DNA of 64,000 nt from the NCBI GenBank assembly GCA_946415245.1, contig CAMKRS010000001.1:186001-250000 (forward strand), in the 5' to 3' direction. This document shows, in pieces, positions 1 to 8,398 of the stretch (within the stretch, counting starts at the first letter, position 1; each line of letters opens with the position of its first letter). Source of the stretch: an uncultured Prevotella sp. (GTDB lineage Bacteria > Bacteroidota > Bacteroidia > Bacteroidales > Bacteroidaceae). The notes beneath the pieces are model-generated. The model did no database searches, was not told the DNA's origin, and saw only the letters and a list, made by a program, of their open reading frames with translations. Position numbers and translations under genes: made by a program.

Positions 1-368
1 GTTTCTATCCTGGTGAATTGATGCAGACACTGAACCGTTTTGTAGGCGGTCGTCAGGAAGTAGGCCATATCGATTTGCTCGATACGGTTTCCTATTTCGA
101 AGTGCCTGAAAAGGATGCCAAGAAGGTGATGATTCAGCTGACGGGCATTCGCCATAAGGGACGCACCGTTCGTTGTAATGATGCTGATGAAAAGCCCGAT
201 TCCATCGAGAAACCAAAGCATCAGAAGAAAGAAGATTGGCGCAGTTTGATGCATTCGTCTGATGGACGCTCGAAAGGCAAGAAAAATGCGTCGCGTGAAC
301 TTCGTGGGCCTGAGCCTGACTTTTCTGAAGAGGGCTGGGCTATGCGAAAGCCCCGTAAAAAGAGATAA
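1..368 (+). CDS. DEAD/DEAH-box RNA helicase, C-terminal part (DbpA-like RNA-binding domain); truncated by window start
   Basis: Open frame from position 3 (FYPGELMQTLNRFVGGRQEVGHIDLLDTVSYFEV...TGIRHKGRTVRCNDAD) resembles a DbpA RNA-binding domain with a basic tail. Confidence 0.65.
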   Translation, partial: FYPGELMQTLNRFVGGRQEVGHIDLLDTVSYFEVPEKDAKKVMIQLTGIRHKGRTVRCNDADEKPDSIEKPKHQKKEDWRSLMHSSDGRSKGKKNASRELRGPEPDFSEEGWAMRKPRKKR

Positions 369-397
369 ACCCGTAAAAAGAGGTAAGGAAGTGGATT

Positions 398-452
398 CCG
401 TAGGCATTCCCCTCCTCCTGGGAGGAGGGGTTAGGGGGTGGAGGAGATAAAT
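398..452 (+). repeat. Left inverted repeat flanking the DUF559 ORF; contains the palindrome CCCCTCCTCCTGGGAGGAGGGG
   Basis: cgtaggcattcccctcctcctgggaggaggggttagggggtggaggagataa is near-identical to the reverse complement of 853-906. Confidence 0.93.
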
Positions 453-463
453 AATGTCCTAAC

Positions 464-835
464 CTATCTTCTTCTCCCAAACTCTATTATCTTTTCCACG
501 ATACTTTGTGGATTCCTCCAAACTACATCATTCTCAAACCTTAAAACTGTTATCCCTTGCTCATTCAAGAACTTTGTACGCATTTCATCTTTTACATCAG
601 CCAATGGCATCTGATGTACTCCGCCATCAAGTTCAATACATAATCTTAACAAAGGACAATAAAAATCAAGGACGAAAGGACCAATACCGTGTTGACGACG
701 AAATTTGTAACCACCAGCTTGACTATTCTTTAATAGTTCCCAAAGTGTTGCTTCTGCCGATGTTGAATGATTGCGGAGTTCACGACGGAGGATTGTCTGA
801 GATTCAGGATTGGACTCTGCTGATTTGTATTTCAT
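464..835 (-). CDS. DUF559 domain protein (PDDEXK/Vsr-like endonuclease fold)
   Basis: 123 aa; LRRELRNHSTSAEATLWELLKNSQAGGYKFRRQHGIGPFVLDFYCPLLRLCIELDGGVH is a typical DUF559 signature. Confidence 0.88.
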   Translation of the reverse strand: MKYKSAESNPESQTILRRELRNHSTSAEATLWELLKNSQAGGYKFRRQHGIGPFVLDFYCPLLRLCIELDGGVHQMPLADVKDEMRTKFLNEQGITVLRFENDVVWRNPQSIVEKIIEFGRRR

Positions 836-852
836 AAATAGGTGTCTACAGT

Positions 853-906
853 TTTTATCTCCTCCACCCCTAACCCCTCCTCCCAGGAGGAGGGGATTGC
901 CTACGG
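853..906 (-). repeat. Right inverted repeat flanking the DUF559 ORF
   Basis: ttttatctcctccacccctaacccctcctcccaggaggaggggattgcctacggg; reverse complement matches 398-452. Confidence 0.93.
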
Positions 907-939
907 GAATCCTGGCATCCTAGGAGTGCCTACGAAGTT

Positions 940-3072
940 CTACTTGGCGTTGATCTCTTTGATAAGTCTGTCTGCCTTACCCCACTTCTCCATCATGTAG
1001 AGCACATAGCGGATATCTACGCCAATACAGCGGGCTAGTTGTTTGTCGAAGAAGATGTCTGAACTCAGGCTGTCCCAGTTACCATCGAAGGCCAGGCCAA
1101 TGAGTTCTCCCTTGCCATTGAACATCGGAGAGCCAGAGTTTCCGCCCGTGATATCGTTGTTCGACAGGAAACAGAGATGCAGCTTGCCTGTGGTCTTGTC
1201 AGTATACTTACCGAAGTCCTTGGCAGAGAGCAGTTCTTTCATGATAGGCTCAGCCTCGTAGTCGATCACGCCTTTCTCACCCTGCTCCATTTTCTTCACG
1301 ATGCTGCTGGCCTCGGTGTAGTAGCCTGAGGGCTGTCCTGCCAACAGATATTCGCCCACTTGGCCATAGCTCAGACGCATGGTGAAGTTGGCATCGCTAT
1401 AATTGGGCATATCTTCCTCCATGCGCAGCTTGGCAGCACAGAGATAACGCTCCTGATTATCGATGCTGTCGTAGGTTTCCAACAGGTCTGCACGGATCTC
1501 TGCCAAAGCGGAGATCAGGCTCTCACCATACGACACACCCGGATCCTTGTGATAGTTCTTCTTGTTCACATAGATCTTCTTGTTGTTCTTCATCAGCTGC
1601 GACTTCTTGAAGAGATAGTCCACATATTGCTGGTAATCGCCACCGAACTTACTGTCAACAATCTGATAGAAATCGGGCTGGTATTTCTCTTCCACCTGCT
1701 CACGATAGTACTTCATCAGCGCTGCCAGCACTTCACGATCGAGGTTCAGGTCCCAAGTATCGGTATTGTCCTTGAAGTCGATATACTGCTTTTTGGGTTT
1801 GTCCTTGTCGCCCTTGACCTGGATGCCGCGCGTCACTCTCAAGGCACGATTGGTCATCTCGTCATTGCGTCCGAAGGTTTCATTGAAATACATCATCGCA
1901 CGAACGGCGTTGAAGCGTTTCTTATAGAAATTCTCGAGCTTGTTGAAATCGAGCTTATCCTTCAGGAAGCCCGTAGAATCCTGCCACTGACGGATCTTGG
2001 CCTCGTAGGCAGCCTTCTGCTGGATGAGGCCGATGCTGTCGATACATTTGTTCATACCGATGGAGTTCTTCCAGTAGTTGGAGCTGGAGGCATATTTCGA
2101 GTCGTACTTGATGCGTACGGCCTCAGAGGCACGCATATGGCGTATCATGATGTCCTGCTTGATCTCGCGGGTCTGGTAGCGGGGCTTGTTCTGGGCATCG
2201 CGACGTTCCAGGATACCATAGCTGGAAAGATATCGACTGGTGCTGCCAGGATAACCGAGCGTCATCGAGAACGAACCTGGCTGATAGCCTTGCAGCGACA
2301 CCTGTGCCCACTTCTTGGGATGCATGGGGACATTGTCCTTAGAATATTTCGCAGGACCGCCTGTCTTGGGGTCTACGTAGATACGGAAGACGGAGAAGTC
2401 GCAGGTCTGACGAGGCCACATCCAGTTGTCTGTCTCGCCACCAAACTTACCCATCGATTTGGGCAGCGCGAACACCAGGCGTACGTCATTGTAGTCGCGA
2501 TAGGTGGTCAGGAAGAATCTGTTGCCCTCGTAGAACGGCTTGATCTCCACACGCAGGGTAGAGTCCTTAGCCCTCATCTGCTTCTGGATGGCATTCTCCA
2601 GCGAGTCTACGAGATAGTCACCACGACCCTTTTCTGCACGCTTCTCATAGCCGAGAGAGTCGATTAATAAACTGGTGATATCCTTCTGCTCAACCATGAA
2701 ACTCACGAAGAGGTCTTTGTTGGGCAACTCTTCTTCATAGGAATTGGATATAAAGCCGTGAAGCATATAGTCGTGCTCCACAGTGGAGTGCGAGCGGATA
2801 GCCTCGAAACCACAATGGTGATTGGTAAACACCAGACCATCAGGTGATACGACCACACCAGAGCAATAACCGCCAAAGTTCACCACGCAGTTCTTGACGG
2901 CCTGATCGCCTTCATAGAGTGCGCCATAGGGCAGTTCGTAATTTTCCATTTTCATCGTCTCATAGACGGCATTGGGCAGGTTGTACAGCGTCCACATGCC
3001 TTCATCTGCCTTTAAAGGTAAAAAAGTAAAAAAGTAAAAAGGTAAAACCAGCAACCAAATTTTCTTATTCAT
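940..3072 (-). CDS. S46 family dipeptidyl-peptidase (DPP7-like)
   Basis: DEGMWTLYNLP, FGGYCSGVVVSPDGLVFTNHHCG, NDITGGNSGSPMFNGKGELIGLAFDGNW; Gly at catalytic Ser +18 fits DPP7 rather than DPP11 (Arg). Confidence 0.92.
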   Translation of the reverse strand: MNKKIWLLVLPFYFFTFLPLKADEGMWTLYNLPNAVYETMKMENYELPYGALYEGDQAVKNCVVNFGGYCSGVVVSPDGLVFTNHHCGFEAIRSHSTVEHDYMLHGFISNSYEEELPNKDLFVSFMVEQKDITSLLIDSLGYEKRAEKGRGDYLVDSLENAIQKQMRAKDSTLRVEIKPFYEGNRFFLTTYRDYNDVRLVFALPKSMGKFGGETDNWMWPRQTCDFSVFRIYVDPKTGGPAKYSKDNVPMHPKKWAQVSLQGYQPGSFSMTLGYPGSTSRYLSSYGILERRDAQNKPRYQTREIKQDIMIRHMRASEAVRIKYDSKYASSSNYWKNSIGMNKCIDSIGLIQQKAAYEAKIRQWQDSTGFLKDKLDFNKLENFYKKRFNAVRAMMYFNETFGRNDEMTNRALRVTRGIQVKGDKDKPKKQYIDFKDNTDTWDLNLDREVLAALMKYYREQVEEKYQPDFYQIVDSKFGGDYQQYVDYLFKKSQLMKNNKKIYVNKKNYHKDPGVSYGESLISALAEIRADLLETYDSIDNQERYLCAAKLRMEEDMPNYSDANFTMRLSYGQVGEYLLAGQPSGYYTEASSIVKKMEQGEKGVIDYEAEPIMKELLSAKDFGKYTDKTTGKLHLCFLSNNDITGGNSGSPMFNGKGELIGLAFDGNWDSLSSDIFFDKQLARCIGVDIRYVLYMMEKWGKADRLIKEINAK
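3011..3048 (+). repeat. Dispersed repeat tttaaaggtaaaaaagtaaaaaagtaaaaaggtaaaac (copy 1, + orientation)
   Basis: Inverted relative to 3425-3464; lies inside the DPP7 signal-peptide codons. Confidence 0.88.
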
Positions 3073-3419
3073 TTTTTATTGATTTTATTAATAATGTTTA
3101 TTGTCGTTCCAATTATAGTATTTAAGTCGTTAGAAAGAGAATTAAACTGAAAATCATCTATAATATCTGATTCATATAACAATTCTAACCAAAACTTTGT
3201 CTCACTTGCCTCTTTGAGGGAAATTTTAAGTTTATTTATATAGTCGGCATCACTTTGAGCATATATACTCTCAGCTATGTTGGCGCCTATACTGGTACCA
3301 CTACGATATATCTGTTTTGAAATAATAAATTCTTTCTTCTCATCACAAAGATATGAATATAACTTAATGATTCTTAATGCAAAATTTTTGCTTAGTTTAT
3401 ATATAACATTATCACCCAT
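3069..3419 (-). CDS. Four-helix-bundle protein of the 23S rRNA intervening-sequence protein family
   Basis: SKNFALRIIKLYSYL...ISKQIYRSGTSIGANIAESIYAQSDADYINKLKISLKEASETKFWLELL is the family signature; clearly AT-rich against neighbours. Confidence 0.92.
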   Translation of the reverse strand: MGDNVIYKLSKNFALRIIKLYSYLCDEKKEFIISKQIYRSGTSIGANIAESIYAQSDADYINKLKISLKEASETKFWLELLYESDIIDDFQFNSLSNDLNTIIGTTINIINKINKK

Positions 3420-3424
3420 TCCTC

Positions 3425-3464
3425 AGTTTTTACTTTTTTACCTTTTTACTTTTTTACCTTTAAA
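3425..3464 (-). repeat. Dispersed GGTAAAAAAGTAAAAAGG repeat (copy 2, - orientation)
   Basis: Reverse complement tttaaaggtaaaaaagtaaaaaggtaaaaaagtaaaaact; inverted relative to 3011-3048. Confidence 0.88.
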
Positions 3465-4937
3465 CAATTTCCCGATAACGGGGAGCTTGCTAAGGGGCAA
3501 ATCCTTGTAGAGGATATATGATACATAACAGCAGATACAGAGGATGTTGAAGGCCAGAGTCAGGATGGGGCCGAAGCCGTAAGCGTCTGGCACATAGTAC
3601 ATCGCCATCGTCAACAGTACAGCCATGATGATATAGATGGCGATGCTTTTCAGCGGATAGTTCAGCGGATAGTATTTCTGTCCGACGAAGTAGGAAGTGA
3701 TCATTGCCACACCATAGCCGGCCACACCTCCCCAGGCACAGGCCATATAGCCGTACTTCGGCACGAAGAAGAAATTTACTGCCAGAAGTACAAGGCATCC
3801 GATGCCAGAGAACCACGCACCCCAGATGGTCTTGTCGATGATCTTATACCAGAACGACAGGTTGAAATAGATACCCATCATAATCTCTGCCGCCATCACA
3901 ATCGGTATTACTTTCAGACCTACCCAGTAGTCAGGCTTTCTGACGATGTATTTCACGATCAGGTATTCCGAATCGTCATGGACGTTAAGACATCCAATCA
4001 CTATCAGAAACGCTAACAGCGTAAAGATGATGAAGTATTTCATCGCCTGTTCATACATCTCGTGCTGTCCCTTTTCCTTAACGCCAGAGAACACTATCGG
4101 TTCGTAGGCGAAGCGGAAGGCCTGGGTAATCATCGCCATAATCATCGCAATCTTCGAACAGGCTCCGTAGATGCCGAGTTGTTCTCGCATTTCCGTGATG
4201 TTTCCCTCGTAGAGATAGGGGAAGAGCATCTTATCAGCCGTCTGGTTCAGAATACCAGCAATACCCAGAATAAGAATGGGCCACGAATAACTGAGCATTG
4301 TGCGCAGCAGCTTCTTATCGAGTTGCCAGCGGAAGCCTGTGTACTCCGTAATGAGACATACGGCAAGCATGGCAGTGCAGACAAGATTGATATAGAAGGC
4401 ATAGCCCACATCCTTACCGTCCATCCAGGCGAAATAGATGACATTCAACAGGATGCTTACCACGATGTTCAACAGTTTCAGTGCTGCAAACTTGATGGCC
4501 TTCTTCTGCTGTCGCAAGTGGGCGAAGGGAATGCAGAGGAAGGCATCGATGGCCACTGTTACTGCCATTACCCATACCCACTCCGGATGATCGCCATAAC
4601 CCATCAACGTACTGATAGGTGTGATAAAGATAATCACCAATGCTGCAAAGAGTGCGGAAACGGCACCCACGCTGATCAGTGTGGTGGAATAGACTACCTG
4701 CGAGTCTGTGTGTGTCTTGTTGGTAAAGCGGAAATAGGTGGTCTCCATTCCAAAGGTGAGAATCACCAGTATCAGTGCCACGTAGGCATACATATTGGTA
4801 ATGATGCCATAGCCGCCTGAGGCTGCTGAGAGCTGGGCAGTATAGAGTGGCACCAGCAGATAATTCAGAAATCTACCTATGATACTCGAGAGACCATATA
4901 TGGCCGTATCTTTTGCAATCGTTTGAAGTTTGCCCAT
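3438..4937 (-). CDS. Oligosaccharide flippase family / polysaccharide biosynthesis membrane protein
   Basis: 499 aa polytopic protein, MGKLQTIAKDTAIYGLSSIIGRFLNYLLVPLYT; Wzx/MATE-like. Confidence 0.88.
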   Translation of the reverse strand: MGKLQTIAKDTAIYGLSSIIGRFLNYLLVPLYTAQLSAASGGYGIITNMYAYVALILVILTFGMETTYFRFTNKTHTDSQVVYSTTLISVGAVSALFAALVIIFITPISTLMGYGDHPEWVWVMAVTVAIDAFLCIPFAHLRQQKKAIKFAALKLLNIVVSILLNVIYFAWMDGKDVGYAFYINLVCTAMLAVCLITEYTGFRWQLDKKLLRTMLSYSWPILILGIAGILNQTADKMLFPYLYEGNITEMREQLGIYGACSKIAMIMAMITQAFRFAYEPIVFSGVKEKGQHEMYEQAMKYFIIFTLLAFLIVIGCLNVHDDSEYLIVKYIVRKPDYWVGLKVIPIVMAAEIMMGIYFNLSFWYKIIDKTIWGAWFSGIGCLVLLAVNFFFVPKYGYMACAWGGVAGYGVAMITSYFVGQKYYPLNYPLKSIAIYIIMAVLLTMAMYYVPDAYGFGPILTLAFNILCICCYVSYILYKDLPLSKLPVIGKLFKGKKVKR

Positions 4938-4980
4938 TTTTACCCTTTTACTTTTTTACCTTTTTACCCTTTTACCTTTA
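4938..4980 (-). repeat. Dispersed GGTAAAAGGGTAAAAAGGTAAAAAAGTAAAAGGG repeat (copy 3)
   Basis: Fills the spacer between the spmAB stop and the flippase start. Confidence 0.85.
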
Positions 4981-6273
4981 CCCAAAGAACATATATGCTA
5001 TTGCGATGGCTGCGATGATGCCTGCCAAATCTGCCAAGAGACCGCAGGTCACAGCGTGACGGGTCTTCACGATGCCCACACTACCGAAGTAGACGGCGAG
5101 GATATAGAAGGTGGTGTCTGTGGAGCCTTGGAAGATACAACTCAGACGTCCGATAAACGAATCTGCACCGTAAGTAGTCATCGCATCCACCATCATACCT
5201 CGTGCACCGCTACCTGACAGAGGTTTCATCAGGGCTGTGGGCAAGGCGCCTACAAAATCGCTGTTGCCACCGCAGGCTTCTACGCTCCACTTGATACCGT
5301 CGATCAGCATATCCATTGCGCCAGAAGCACGGAACACACCAATGCCCACAAGAATGGCCACCAGATAGGGGATGATACGAACGGCTGTCGTAAAACCGTC
5401 TTTTGCGCCCTCGATGAAAGCATCATAGACATTTACCTTCTTTCTAATGCCTGCCAGGATAAAGGCGATGATGATTGTCATCAGCAGGATATTGGCTGTC
5501 GAGGTGCTCACCTTGTTCATCAGCACGGAGTCCAACTGTCCGAAGCCCCAGATGACACCTGCCACCACGAGGGCCGCACCACCTAAGAAGAGCAGAATCG
5601 TGCGGTTCAGCAGATTGATCTTCTGGAAAAGACTCGTGATGATGACACCTGCCAAAGTCGAGAAAAACGTGGCCAGCAGGATGGGGATAAAGATGTCAGT
5701 AGGCTGGGCAGCTCCCATCTGGGCGCGATACACCATAATAGAAATAGGTATCAGCGTCAGACCGCTGGTGTTCAGCACCAGGAACATGATCATCGGGTTA
5801 GTCGCTGTCACTTTCAGATCCTCCGCCTCTGCCAGCTGTCCCCTGTTCTTCAATTCTTCAATTTTTCCATTCTTCAATTCCTGCATCTGCTCCATTGCCT
5901 TCAGGCCGAGGGGCGTAGCTGCATTGTCCAAACCCAGCATGTTGGCTGCGATATTCATGAAGATGGAACCTGTGACGGGATGACCCTTGGGGATGTCTGG
6001 AAACAGTTTGGTAAAGAGCGGACTCAGCATCTTGGCCAGGACATTTACCACGCCGCCCTTCTCGCCAATCTTCATGATGCCGAGCCAGAGGGCCAAAACA
6101 CCCGTCAGACCCAAAGAAATCTCAAAGGCCGTTTTTGACGAGGAGAACGTCGAGTCCATCATCGCAGGAAACACCTCGAAGTCTCCGAAAAACACCAATT
6201 TCACCAGCGCAATCACAAACGCGATGATGAAAAATGCTATCCAAATCCAATTCAGTACCATATCAGCGGGCAA
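4978..6273 (-). CDS. Fused spore maturation protein SpmA/SpmB-like (nucleoside recognition domain) membrane protein
   Basis: MVLNWIWIAFFIIAFVIAL...GIMKIGEKGGVV...AANMLGLDNAATPLGLKAM...PYLVAILVGIGVFRASG...MKPLSGSGARG. Confidence 0.88.
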   Translation of the reverse strand: MPADMVLNWIWIAFFIIAFVIALVKLVFFGDFEVFPAMMDSTFSSSKTAFEISLGLTGVLALWLGIMKIGEKGGVVNVLAKMLSPLFTKLFPDIPKGHPVTGSIFMNIAANMLGLDNAATPLGLKAMEQMQELKNGKIEELKNRGQLAEAEDLKVTATNPMIMFLVLNTSGLTLIPISIMVYRAQMGAAQPTDIFIPILLATFFSTLAGVIITSLFQKINLLNRTILLFLGGAALVVAGVIWGFGQLDSVLMNKVSTSTANILLMTIIIAFILAGIRKKVNVYDAFIEGAKDGFTTAVRIIPYLVAILVGIGVFRASGAMDMLIDGIKWSVEACGGNSDFVGALPTALMKPLSGSGARGMMVDAMTTYGADSFIGRLSCIFQGSTDTTFYILAVYFGSVGIVKTRHAVTCGLLADLAGIIAAIAIAYMFFG

Positions 6274-6325
6274 AGTTACACATTATTTTCGAATTACACA
6301 ATAGGAACCGTCCCTAATGTGTAAA

Positions 6326-6358
6326 AAAAGGGCGCCTGCAGATGCGGACGCCCCTTCG
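6326..6358 (-). terminator. Rho-independent terminator of the LruC gene 6382-7920
   Basis: Minus strand ggggcgtccgcatctgcaggcgccctttttttac: GC hairpin plus T-run. Confidence 0.8.
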
Positions 6359-6381
6359 GAGAAGTATTTACTGATGGAGAA

Positions 6382-7920
6382 TTATTGATTCTTGGCAGCC
6401 TTGTAAGCTTCAATGCAAGATAAGGTGTAGTGATACCAATCGTAATTTGGGAACTCACCGCTTATCCAATCCGTGAACAGACTGATCTTCCTATCACCAT
6501 CCTTAAGACTGTACTTATCGTCAATGTCCTGACGTTCGTTGCACCAAACGTAATCAGTTCCAACACCAATCTTGCTGGCAATGCCTTCGGTAGGACTTGG
6601 AACAGTCAAATCGCATCTCACACCGTCCTTGATTACCCAGACGGGTATGTTCTTGGCAATATCACCGATGGTAGAGCCATATCGACTAGGGTTCTCTAAA
6701 GTGAAGACATAGGCAGGTGCATCTGCGCCTTTCATTCCACGAGCCTGAGCGTTTGTATTAACCATCACGTCTGTATCAACTTTGAACAAATCATGTACTT
6801 CGTGGTTCTCATCTAAGATGTATAGAGGAAGTGTACCACCAGCAGCTCGTACGATCACCACAACTTGCTCTTGGTGATAGTCGCCTACATCCTTGAGATA
6901 GCGACGAACGTCATAAACGATATCATTGAAGTCGAAGTCTGTATCCTGACCTACAGAGAGGTCTTCAGCCATCACGCGGATCTCCTCATATTCTTCGGTT
7001 GGGATGATAATTGGGGGAGGATTCGTACCTTTCTTGATAGACATAATAACGTCATTACAATCGTCGTCGCCACCCCAAGGCTTATACCAGTCTTCCAGAC
7101 CTACCAGGTAGGTACCATCTGCCAGGTCAACAACAGCGCTATAGAAATGTTTTTCTGGGTTCATGGCCACATTAGAATAGAAAACAGGCCAGTCTGATGT
7201 ATGATTCTTCAACCAGAATCCAACATGATAGCCTGCAGGCACGTTAATAGTGAAAACTTTTGCCTTGACTTCTTTGATATTTGGCAAATTCCAAATATTG
7301 AAGCCTGATTCATCAAAATTCGGAACATATTCTTCTTCTACGCCATTGTTATCTTTAACCACCTTGAAATAAGTTCCGTCTGTGTACTGATCCTGCAGAT
7401 TATTCATGAAGGTTACTACATGCTTATCAGAGAGGCTTTCTGTTTCCGGGTTATAATAATAGTAACCGATTTCATTTGCCGCAATAGTCTTTGCGAAAAT
7501 CACGCTGAACTCGAATGAACCTGTGGAAACAAATTCAAAGTCGTTAAATCCTGTAGTCACCTGACCCTCCGGCATATTAGCCTCAATGGTTTCAAAATAA
7601 CTTTTACCAAATCTGGCAGTGTAGTCCTCGGAAATCGAAAATGAACTTTCGCCAGCGCGTGTTGTAGCTTTCGGATAGTTAGTCCAGGTTGAATTGAGAG
7701 AGCGAGTTGTGGCTGTGGCTCTTGACCCGAAGCCCCAATCGAGAGTGGATGAGGGTTTGCCAAAGCGGGAAATGAAAGCCTGCTCATAGGCATCTTGAAT
7801 CATTTGCTGCTGATTCTGAACTTGAACATCGCTGTAATCCGTGTCGTGGGAACAGCTTGTGAATACGCCACAAAACATGATTGCGGCCATTCCAGTCATA
7901 AGGTACTTTTTCATACTCAT
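6382..7920 (-). CDS. LruC domain (DUF4842-type) lipoprotein
   Basis: Lipobox CGVFTSCSHD; repeated DFNDIVYDV/DDCNDVIMSI motifs; N-terminal EQAFISRFGKPSSTLDWGFG. Confidence 0.82.
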   Translation of the reverse strand: MSMKKYLMTGMAAIMFCGVFTSCSHDTDYSDVQVQNQQQMIQDAYEQAFISRFGKPSSTLDWGFGSRATATTRSLNSTWTNYPKATTRAGESSFSISEDYTARFGKSYFETIEANMPEGQVTTGFNDFEFVSTGSFEFSVIFAKTIAANEIGYYYYNPETESLSDKHVVTFMNNLQDQYTDGTYFKVVKDNNGVEEEYVPNFDESGFNIWNLPNIKEVKAKVFTINVPAGYHVGFWLKNHTSDWPVFYSNVAMNPEKHFYSAVVDLADGTYLVGLEDWYKPWGGDDDCNDVIMSIKKGTNPPPIIIPTEEYEEIRVMAEDLSVGQDTDFDFNDIVYDVRRYLKDVGDYHQEQVVVIVRAAGGTLPLYILDENHEVHDLFKVDTDVMVNTNAQARGMKGADAPAYVFTLENPSRYGSTIGDIAKNIPVWVIKDGVRCDLTVPSPTEGIASKIGVGTDYVWCNERQDIDDKYSLKDGDRKISLFTDWISGEFPNYDWYHYTLSCIEAYKAAKNQ

Positions 7921-8326
7921 TTTGATTGATAAAAAGTTGATTTATTATTGAAAGATTTCTAATAGCTGTTGAAAAACGTCGCAAAGATAACTAAAAGTTC
8001 TGAAATGCGCAAACCTTATTTAAATATATATGTTGATGGTAACAAAAAAGCAAATCTTTTGAAACATACAAAAAAGAGTGCCTACCTGTGCAGGCACATA
8101 AACACTTTTACCCATCTTGTACACAGTATGAATTAGTATGTACGTGCCTACGCATTTTTTGCGGGAAAGCTTCCTAGCACTTGTTGGAAAGTCAACGAAA
8201 AAAAGTGTTGGAAGGCCTTCAAAAAAATGGGGGGGGTATATTTGACATGCCCCAAATTACTCTTAGAGTATTCTGCGATACTCCAAGAGTATTATTCAAT
8301 AAGATCGGATTATTATCCGATAACTC

Positions 8327-8366
8327 TAATGTGAAAAAAGAGCGCCTGCTCACGCAGACGCCCCCA
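8327..8366 (-). terminator. Rho-independent terminator of LruC gene 8399-9799
   Basis: Minus strand gggggcgtctgcgtgagcaggcgctctttttt. Confidence 0.75.
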
Positions 8367-8398
8367 TCAAAGTTATTATCTATGTATTTGATGATCTA

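Noticed and set aside
1360-2667. 435-aa plus-strand ORF opposite the S46 peptidase
   Set aside because: Shadow ORF antisense to a strongly conserved gene; no recognisable family features.
3069-3419. Diversity-generating retroelement accessory protein (Avd-like)
   Set aside because: The fold family is related, but no reverse transcriptase, template repeat or variable repeat is visible nearby.
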